Under the pieces are notes generated by a model. The model did not search any database. It saw only the letters and a list, made by a program, of their open reading frames with translations, and was not told the origin of the DNA. A program made the translations under genes and the position numbers. DNA of 64,000 nucleotides, taken from Epithemia pelagica (Eukaryota > Bacillariophyta > Bacillariophyceae > Surirellales > Surirellaceae). Location: assembly GCA_946965045.2 (NCBI GenBank), contig OX337233.1, positions 1,984,001 to 2,048,000 of the forward strand. The letters are read 5' to 3'. Position 1 is the first letter of the stretch. The number at the start of each line of letters is the position of its first letter. This document shows, piece after piece, positions 57,586 through 64,000 of the stretch.

Positions 57586-58082
57586 GGACCCTCCTTAGAC
57601 AAGTAGGAGTAGCAACCATCCAAGGTCCAATGTCAAGGTACCGCCAAGACCATGGTGTTTATGATCCATAATGTTGTCGTTGGATCTTTGGTTGGGCGAG
57701 ACGTGGGCACCTCGATGGCACGCCTGGCCCACCTCTTCTGTATCTAAGCCCTTTGGTCTTTACGGAAGGAAAAAGCATCGGACGCGCTCAAGAGTACCAA
57801 TGTGGATTCATTGGGAAAGGCAAATGTCAGATACGCTCCAGCGCTCTATGGCACGCATGCCGAATTCCTTCGACACCACGGCGTGTACGACTAGCGAGAG
57901 AGAGAACGAGACGCGCAAGAGCCAAAACTTTCCTCCAGAATGGCGATTTTCCCTCGACGCCATAAGAACCACTCTCCTTCTCGACGGAATCACCCAGACT
58001 CGTCATCAAGGTCCTACCTATTCCTCCAGGCAGTAGAGACGCGTGCAACAACAAGAGAGTAAAAAGTGCTTTTGGTTGAAGA
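57586..58082. other. spacer between divergent genes
   Basis: A 121-codon plus-strand frame (57671-58036) is present but has no family resemblance; I treat it as chance. Confidence 0.4.
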
Positions 58083-59439
58083 ATGGATATCGAATCGGGT
58101 GTGAATTCTAACCATCACAATCAACACCATCATCATCTCAAGAATCACCTTGCGAGCAACAATCACCGTGCGGATGACACGTGTAGAAAGGAAAACCATG
58201 GATCAACATCCTCCATGGCGGCTGCCGCAACAGCAGCCTCGTCCTACCTACTCTCCTTTTCCTTGTCGTCGTCATCTTCATCGCATAACTCTACGAAAGT
58301 GGTAACACAAACAAGTTCAACTTTAACTGCCACCTGTGGTCCACAGACTTCTACTACGAATGCTCCACGAGGTGACAATGCTGTGTCGTCATCTTCGACT
58401 TCGACTATGCATCGGGTGCATAGGCCCACGACTACTACAACAACGACCAATGCCACCCCTGTAGAAGACACAGTGATCTCATCCTCATCTCCTCCCAGAC
58501 CGAGTGGTGGACACAAACGGACTTCTTCTTCAACAGCTGCCACGGCAACCATTCTCCCGGAAGCCCCAGGAAGTTGCTCCAAGGATCCCAAAACGCATGG
58601 AACCAATGCTACGACTTCTTGTACAGCAGCCACCACCAGCGCCGCCCCAAATAATAACAACAGCAAGCCAGAACGAGCCCCCGTGAGCAGCGGAATGCGA
58701 TTGCCCCTGACGCACATTGTCGCCAATCTCAACAATAAGGCGCATCAGCAACAAACCAAAACCTTGGAACCCCAATTGGTTCATCCGTAAGTAACCTGAA
58801 TCCCACGCTAACGGACACATTGCTACGGGGTAGCGACACACTGGACGTTCTCTGACGCACCTTCTTGTCGTGTGGAACCTTGCCTTGCCCATGGACTCTT
58901 GTGTGCTGGTTTGTTGTCATGCTTCAATCAACAATAGAATCTTGTCAAACATCCCCATTCAATTTCGTTTTGGTTTTACGGGTTTGTTGAGTAACGTTTT
59001 GTTTATGGGAGTATACAATTGGTCTGTGGAACAATTGTCGCATGTGGTGCCCGCCTCGGCCATTTACGGCATTTTGTATTTTGTCTTTATCCCAGCCTCG
59101 CATTTTCTGTTATCTCTCTTTGTCTTTGGATGGCCGGAACGGTATATAAAATCTCTGGCCAGCAACTTTCCCATTGGTTTGACCGCCTTGGCCATTGGCT
59201 GTTTGTTGACGGCCTACTTGGATGAGGCTGGCTTTAATGATTGGGTGACAGATTACATTCGCGATTTCTTTACCTTTTCCACCATGCCCGCTCGACGAGA
59301 AGAAGGACAACCCATTCCCACCAATACAGCTGGAGAATGGTATTCGTCCATGGTCGTCTTGGCCGTGACCAGTCTTTGGACCTATGTGCTGTCGGTCTAT
59401 GTCAATGGACCACCAACCAAGGCACAAAAGAAGGACTAA
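58083..59439 (+). CDS. membrane protein with four predicted helices (GtrA-like?)
   Basis: Two exons, 58083-58786 and 58938-59439, 401 aa, joined across a 151-bp intron (GTAAGT...CAATAG) as QLVHP|ILSNIPIQFRFGF. The first ~230 residues are Ser/Thr/His-rich and disordered. Then come four hydrophobic segments: FGFTGLLSNVLFMGVY, YGILYFVFIPASHFLLSLFV, IGLTALAIGCLLTAYL and MVVLAVTSLWTYVLSVYV. The order and the RFGFTGLLSN start resemble GtrA-like membrane proteins, a weak assignment. The C-terminus KAQKKD could be an ER-retention-type dilysine signal. Confidence 0.65.
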
Positions 59440-60159
59440 CTACACAACTGTTACGATTATATCGGAAAGGAACAACACGTGTTCCCAAAACGTGGATATG
59501 AAAGGTTAACATTCAAAGATCACGGGAACCAGAACATTACGCAAAGAACGGCAAGGACCAGAAGAATATGCCTTGAACCCACGTCGCCGTCATCATCATT
59601 GGTGTCGAGGCAGTCAAAATGATACAGACCGTCTGCTTTTACAAGCTGCGGTGCTTCATATGTTCCTTGCAACACGAAAGTCTTGACGAGGACGGCGTTG
59701 TAAAGCAATTTCAGTAGAAGGAAAAATTGGCCAGAGCAATGAGCGATCCTTCGCAGTAGGATGATGGGAACCGACAGAATGCGAAGTCAAGATCTAATAT
59801 CGTCTAAGGGTCCTGGATGTCCACGTTCACTATCCCCGCAGTGACATACATTGCGATTTAACGGGCTCACACCTACTCATATGAACAGGCAACGGTGCGC
59901 ATTGACATCGTCTTCCTGTTGGGTTTGGTTCGCCAAGACAAATCAGTTCACTTTGAGCTCTCGTTTGTGCGAAATGCATTCGCATAAGTATCATGAAAAG
60001 AACAATTTATGGCGAAGAAGGATCCCGGCAACAGTTTCTCTATAGTGACCATTTAAGTATTCATTGGACTGTTTCGTAACATGTCGTGGGTTGATGCCAA
60101 GTGTTACCAGCAGTAGCGAGTGTCAAGAAACATGCACAATTGTTTGATCGCCAAGAGAT
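59440..60159. other. spacer, no gene seen
   Basis: 720 bp between convergent genes. Only short frames without recognisable features. Confidence 0.4.
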
Positions 60160-60567
60160 CTATACCAAGAATCCCAAAATATCTCCATTGACCTTGGCTT
60201 TCTTGATGACCTTGGTTCGCAGATGGTAGGCACCAAAGAATTCACAAAATTGGGTGATCTTTTCCGAGTGCAAGGAAATGGCCTTGCCGCGAATCTTGTT
60301 GAGCTTGTCCTTTCCCAAAACAATTTTGGCTGCATATACGGCCGGGGAAAAGACACCGAACTTGGCTTGCGAACCCATGGTCATGCCCGAACGGCGTTGC
60401 GTTTGTGCTTGTGGTGCGGCAATGGTGGAGGCCCGAGCGGCGACCCTGGCGCGTTGAGACACGACGAAAGACGATCCACCAGTGGCGGCCCCATTCAGAA
60501 CATAGGCTTGTCCGGCAAAGACATTTAGCAAAGCAAACAGTGTGGAAAAGATAACAGAAAGCTTCAT
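60160..60567 (-). CDS. PGR5: PGR5, thylakoid cyclic electron flow regulator
   Basis: 135 aa, no intron. Residues 1-20 form a signal peptide (LSVIFSTLFALLNVFAG) followed by an Ala/Ser/Arg/Gln-rich stretch (QAYVLNGAATGG onward), the two-step leader used for plastid import in diatoms. The mature part matches PGR5: VYAAKIVLGKDKLNKIRGKA, ISLHSEKITQFCEFFGAYHL, and the C-terminus NGDILGFLV (plants end GFLA). The conserved Cys in ITxFC is kept. PGR5 supports ferredoxin-dependent cyclic electron flow around photosystem I. Confidence 0.92.
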   Translation of the reverse strand: MKLSVIFSTLFALLNVFAGQAYVLNGAATGGSSFVVSQRARVAARASTIAAPQAQTQRRSGMTMGSQAKFGVFSPAVYAAKIVLGKDKLNKIRGKAISLHSEKITQFCEFFGAYHLRTKVIKKAKVNGDILGFLV

Positions 60568-60876
60568 GATGGTATTGCTCTAAGTTTCGAACAGGATATA
60601 ATGGATAGTGGAGAAGTCTCTGCTGTTTTGTTTGCGTTGGTTGCAAAATCCATGTCACTCGGTGCAGTCGCATTTTCCCCACAAAACACGTCACTTGCGA
60701 ATAAACCTCATCGGTAGAAGAGAGTATAGAAAAATGGTGTCATAATATATAAAGCTAATCTCAGAAATGTATCTTCTAGGGTGTAATATGAATCGTGAGT
60801 CTGCCAAAATGTGTTGTCCACGCGCCGTTACTGTATGACGTCACCTTATCATTTTCTTCTAGCAAACGAGTTGACC
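60568..60876. promoter_or_regulatory. divergent promoter region, PGR5 / plastid protein
   Basis: 309 bp between opposite start codons of two predicted plastid proteins, so co-regulation (for example by light) is possible. A polypyrimidine run ending TTCTTCTAG just before 60877 could be an intron acceptor, in which case the second gene may have a short upstream exon. Confidence 0.45.
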
Positions 60877-61326
60877 ATGAAGATTGAATCTGCCGCCGTA
60901 CTTCTTGCATTGACCGCCCATGGGGTGGAATCCTTCACGCCTACTGTGAATCAAAAGCATCAGAGTAGCTCGTCGACTCAATTGGATTTTGGCATTCCCA
61001 AGTTTTTGACTCCTCAAAGTGACGAAGACAAACCTGTGGACAAGACCAACCAAAAGGATGACAGCAAATCCAAGATTGGTCTCTCGGGAGTGTTGCAGCT
61101 AATCACGGCTGGTGCTGGAGCTCCATTTTTGGGTGACTTTGAAGGAGTCGACGAGGAATCGGGAAAGTTCATGTTCAGTTTGGAAGCCAACAACTTGGTC
61201 GATGACAACGGACAATCGAAACAAACACAAATGCCCTACTTTGAAAGTGGCTGGGTGGACCCAGAGGAACAAGCCAAAGCCGATGCACGCAAGGGACAAG
61301 GATTCAAGTTTCCGTGGGACAAGTAA
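60877..61326 (+). CDS. predicted plastid-targeted protein of unknown function
   Basis: 149 aa from MKIESAAVLLALTAHGVESF; upstream in-frame Mets (60811) are less likely because they bury the hydrophobic leader. The leader plus ESFTP resembles a signal peptide with the aromatic-containing cleavage motif of diatom plastid proteins. The mature part is soluble: STQLDFGIPKFLTPQSDED, then GLSGVLQLITAGAGAPFLGD and a conserved-looking end FESGWVDPEEQAKADARKGQ ending KFPWDK. I do not recognise the family. It is head to head with PGR5. Confidence 0.7.
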   Translation: MKIESAAVLLALTAHGVESFTPTVNQKHQSSSSTQLDFGIPKFLTPQSDEDKPVDKTNQKDDSKSKIGLSGVLQLITAGAGAPFLGDFEGVDEESGKFMFSLEANNLVDDNGQSKQTQMPYFESGWVDPEEQAKADARKGQGFKFPWDK

Positions 61327-61664
61327 AGCTGTTGAGAATTATTCGACCGCCTGTCCAACTATTTTCTCTCTTCTCTTGCTGGGCAACGGGTGAACGGGCT
61401 TGTAGGGTCAATCTGCCTTTCAAGGGTCCTACCTACCAACCTTTCTCATTCAATTCACCGCACATCATCATGGCGAGATGGACGCGAGTTAAAGTACCTT
61501 GTCTCTTTTCTCGATTTCGGACTCATTCTTACTTGTATAACCACCACATACATGAGATCTACTTACAATGTTCAATCTGATTAGGACTTTTTTTATTGTC
61601 TTCTTTGAACTCCTGCCGTTGAAGTGACATCGCATGTAACAGAAGCAGCAACAAAAACCAACTA
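61327..61664. other. spacer up to the MITE
   Basis: No gene recognised; ends at the TA duplication of the MITE (61663-61664). Confidence 0.4.
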
Positions 61665-62088
61665 CTCCCTCCTGAAAGAAAATACTTCACGATTTTACCA
61701 AAAAAGCGATATTTTAACGAGCGAACGTCCTTTTTCCATAAAATTTTTTTTGTTAGAGAGCCCTACTTATTAGCTCTATATTGGTGTATTATTTATATGT
61801 TCGATTCTTGCTTTGGAACGAGATACGATTGTTCAAAAGGCGTGATTTTGAGCAACGGCACCTTTGGCCATGGTTCTGCTCACTCGTCGCACACAAAAGT
61901 TGTACTTTTCCTATAATAGTGTAGACTCGCGCATGTCAACCAATATGTTCCCCCATATTATTCTAAAATTTTTATACTCCGAATGAGCCGGCCGTCCTCC
62001 TGTAGAGTTGTACCAGATCCTACGTAATCTTTTTATGCGACTAAAATAACCAAAAAAAAAACGTGAAGTATTTTCTTTCAGGAGGGAG
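61665..62088. mobile_element. Stowaway-like MITE (Tc1/mariner superfamily)
   Basis: 424 bp with perfect 27-bp terminal inverted repeats (61665-61691 and 62062-62088) beginning CTCCCTCCTGAAAG, flanked on each side by TA (61663-61664, 62089-62090). CTCCCTCC ends and a TA duplication are the hallmark of Stowaway MITEs mobilised by mariner-like transposases. The interior is AT-rich and non-coding, so it depends on a transposase made elsewhere. Confidence 0.93.
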
Positions 62089-62386
62089 TACTCCTAGTGC
62101 CTTACCTCCGGGTGTGCCCATTACGTGCGAAAATGTCCCGTTGGGCACAACATTTTAGGTAGATAGAACTCGATCAATATTAGCCCTACGACAATGATCT
62201 GATGCATCTTACCAATCTTTAAGGCATCCTCTGTCACCATTTGATGCCCCATTTGGCCTACATAGGACATATGGGGGTCATAGGAGCGCCTCTACTAGAA
62301 GCTTGTGGTGTGTGCAACGTGTGTGGGCACATTATGGGCACATTATAGAAACTCATGTAAAGCTCGGCTTTTAGACTTACTACGTC
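62089..62386. other. spacer, no gene seen
   Basis: Contains a short direct repeat of GGGCACATTAT near 62328-62346; nothing else recognised. Confidence 0.4.
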
Positions 62387-63001
62387 CTAGTATTCAAACT
62401 TGTAGGCAACACTTGGCTCCTGAGTCTCAGAGAACTCAAAGGACAGGTTGCTATCGACACCAATTGACGAATTGCGCTTTCCAAATTTGCTGGACAAGTT
62501 TTCATTGGATGAATCATTTTCATTATTGTCGTCATCAAAGTTGCTTGGCATTTCCACGGACTTCCTTACAGTATCGGAACATTGCTGATTGTTGCATGAT
62601 GTCTCAATGTTCTTGAAGCGCATCGTCATCATCAAGTCAAAGCAAGGGGGGGACGGAGATGAGGACAACTTCTTCTCGGGTGCTGGATACAAAACAGCAA
62701 CATGATTCTTTTGGGGGACAATCTTGGCATGCACCGTCTTGGCTTCCATATCCTTGAAATCTGAAACGTCCATCGCCACCTTCTCCTTTGCCTTCATGTT
62801 CTTTTTCTTGGTTGCCACTGCCTTCTTAGTTTTCGTCGTCTTTTTGCGATGCGACAACCGGGACGCGGGTTGGTTGGAAACGGAAACAGAAGGAGCAAGA
62901 ATGGAGCTTGTGCACTGCGAAGCTGCATCAGCTCCTGAGGCTGCTTTGATGCGCGCTTGATAGCGCAAACTTGTACGACGGCCGTTGATAGTTGTCGACA
63001 T
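62387..63001 (-). CDS. unknown basic protein
   Basis: 204 aa. Lys-rich N-terminal half (SHRKKTTKTKKAVATKKKN) that could be a nuclear signal, and an acidic, Asn/Ser-rich C-terminal half (NFDDDNNENDSSNENLSSKF). No family recognised. The uninterrupted frame and sensible start support a real gene, but similarity data are lacking. Confidence 0.5.
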   Translation of the reverse strand: MSTTINGRRTSLRYQARIKAASGADAASQCTSSILAPSVSVSNQPASRLSHRKKTTKTKKAVATKKKNMKAKEKVAMDVSDFKDMEAKTVHAKIVPQKNHVAVLYPAPEKKLSSSPSPPCFDLMMTMRFKNIETSCNNQQCSDTVRKSVEMPSNFDDDNNENDSSNENLSSKFGKRNSSIGVDSNLSFEFSETQEPSVAYKFEY

Positions 63002-63377
63002 GGTGGTATTCTCTTTCGCGGTGGTGTAACAGGAGATCCACGGAAAATATGAGGCAGATGTGGGTCGTGTCGGTTGGAATAGGTTCCGAACGGACCAAAT
63101 GTCACGCCAGCCAACAAATTTTCCTTAATTAAGAAGTGCGCCATGAGGCGCGATGCCCGCACTCACAAATCTCAAAACGAACACACATACTAGAACTAAA
63201 GCAAACAAGAACAACAAGTTCTGGAGTAGTGCTGCACCCATCGACCGCCCCACGTCCCGTCGTGGGTGCCGTACAGGCCAAGAGGACTTTGGCCCATCCT
63301 GGCCACAAACCTTTGGGTGTGGCCGCGGACGAATAGTAACTGGTTCCCACCAAGGTGGATTCTTCTTCTTCGCCTTC
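63002..63377. other. spacer upstream of the glycerol kinase relic
   Basis: No glycerol kinase N-terminal sequence or other gene recognised on either strand. Confidence 0.4.
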
Positions 63378-63812
63378 ATTGCGAATGATGGCGGTGGTAC
63401 GGCCAACAATCTCATAATGCAATTTCAAGCCGACATGCTCAATATTTCCGTGGTCAAACCCAAAATCAAGGAAACCACGTCGCTTGGTGTCGCCTTTTGT
63501 GCCGGATTGGCCATGCGAGTTTGGGACAGTATCGATGAAATAAAAACCTTGTGGGCCGTGTCCCAAAGCTACCTGCCCCGCATGACGGAGACGGAACGAC
63601 ACCGCAATTGGAGTGGATGGAACAAAGCGGTTTTGAAAAGTCTGGGGTGGATCGATCACAAAGACGAGGAGGAACAAACCGACAAGAGACTACGACTACC
63701 GCCCGAGTGGAGCAATTCACCCGTGGCAATCGGAACCGGTTCCTCCAGAACTGGTTTGGTGCTGGCTGGCTTTTTGGAGTCGTCGATGTGGTTGCTGCTC
63801 ATGACCGAATGA
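63378..63812 (+). pseudogene. glycerol kinase C-terminal fragment
   Basis: About 95 codons match the C-terminal part of glycerol kinase: GGTANNLIMQFQADML, VVKPKIKETTSLGVAFCAGL and WNKAVLKSLGW. Upstream of about 63378 the similarity stops abruptly, and the ~400 N-terminal residues (ATP- and glycerol-binding) are nowhere in the preceding 2 kb. The frame runs on past the usual end for ~50 residues to MWLLLMTE. It is most likely a duplicated gene fragment. A long-intron gene is unlikely because other features fill the upstream space. Confidence 0.7.
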
Positions 63813-64000
63813 CTCTTGCCATTCTTGGCTGCCGGAATCGCCTTGTTCTTGATGGGTTTCTGTGGCACTTCTTGCCGCAGACAAGACGGCTGTGGTGTCA
63901 TCAAACGACTCTTGTCGTTGATGTTGTCGTGGTCGTTGTTGCGGCTGTGGTGCTTCTTGGTGACTTGGACGTCGTTGTGTCGGTTGTGGTGCTTGTTGTT
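63813..64000. other. window end, possible start of a minus-strand gene
   Basis: CAC/AAC-rich on the minus strand, like the low-complexity parts of other genes here, but too short to call. Confidence 0.3.

Noticed and set aside
57671-58036. 121-codon plus-strand frame
   Set aside because: No family resemblance, and it sits in the spacer between two divergent genes.
63129-63677. 182-codon minus-strand frame
   Set aside because: Runs opposite the glycerol kinase fragment; the similarity to a known enzyme is on the plus strand.

Overview
This looks like a nuclear genome segment from a photosynthetic stramenopile, most likely a pennate diatom. Three things point that way. Several genes have short GT-AG introns (69-215 bp). 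A PGR5 homologue starts with a secretory-type leader followed by a short plastid-targeting-like stretch, as expected where plastids lie inside the ER. Two large Ty1/copia retrotransposons have the 'LDSHADTC' and 'DNRCSGC' protease motifs I associate with algal and stramenopile copia elements. Many host proteins carry Asn, Gln, Ser or Thr runs. I cannot name the species from sequence alone.

Layout. 206-6593: complete minus-strand copia element (element 1) with near-identical LTRs and a 6-bp target duplication. 6.6-8.1 kb: spacer with a striking segmented palindrome. 8.1-10.9 kb: putative nuclear low-complexity protein, then a decayed metalloprotease tail. 11.2-15.3 kb: PHD/extended-PHD chromatin protein (-) divergent from the N-alpha-acetyltransferase NAA10 (+). 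15.6-21.7 kb: 2015-aa membrane protein with DUF1769, PH and DUF547 regions. 22.7-29.0 kb: second complete copia element (element 2, +), lying between two ~59-bp inverted repeats. 30.2-32.8 kb: four-exon ABC1/UbiB-type kinase. 34.6-37.3 kb: mitochondrial complex I subunit NDUFA12 (-) divergent from an IK/RED spliceosomal protein (+). 37.7-40.6 kb: family X DNA polymerase (-). 40664-47274: intact hAT DNA transposon with matching ends and a perfect 8-bp target duplication. 47.3-49.7 kb: gene-poor, repeat-rich stretch. 51.5-54.4 kb: MCM5. 54.7-59.4 kb: hotdog protein, two small coiled-coil or unknown proteins and a four-helix membrane protein. 60.2-61.3 kb: PGR5 and a second predicted plastid protein, head to head. 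61665-62088: Stowaway/mariner-type MITE. 62.4-63.8 kb: unknown basic protein and a glycerol kinase relic.

The most interesting object is the hAT transposon. Between its ends it carries two intact convergent genes: a 1293-aa hAT transposase, and a 604-aa protein whose C-terminal third is an endonuclease III-like HhH-GPD DNA glycosylase with both catalytic residues (Lys486, Asp505) but without the usual iron-sulphur cysteines. A transposon carrying its own base-excision enzyme could act against DNA methylation silencing or in repair after excision; both ideas are inference. The element sits 13 bp beyond the start codon of the family X DNA polymerase, so it has separated that gene from its original promoter.

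A second theme is shared by both copia elements: gag and pol lie in one reading frame and are separated only by TGA codons. Each gag stop is TGA-CGG or TGA-CGA, which resembles the type II readthrough signals of plant RNA viruses. In element 1 the frame between gag and pol also holds an extra 87-codon hydrophobic segment bounded by a second TGA.
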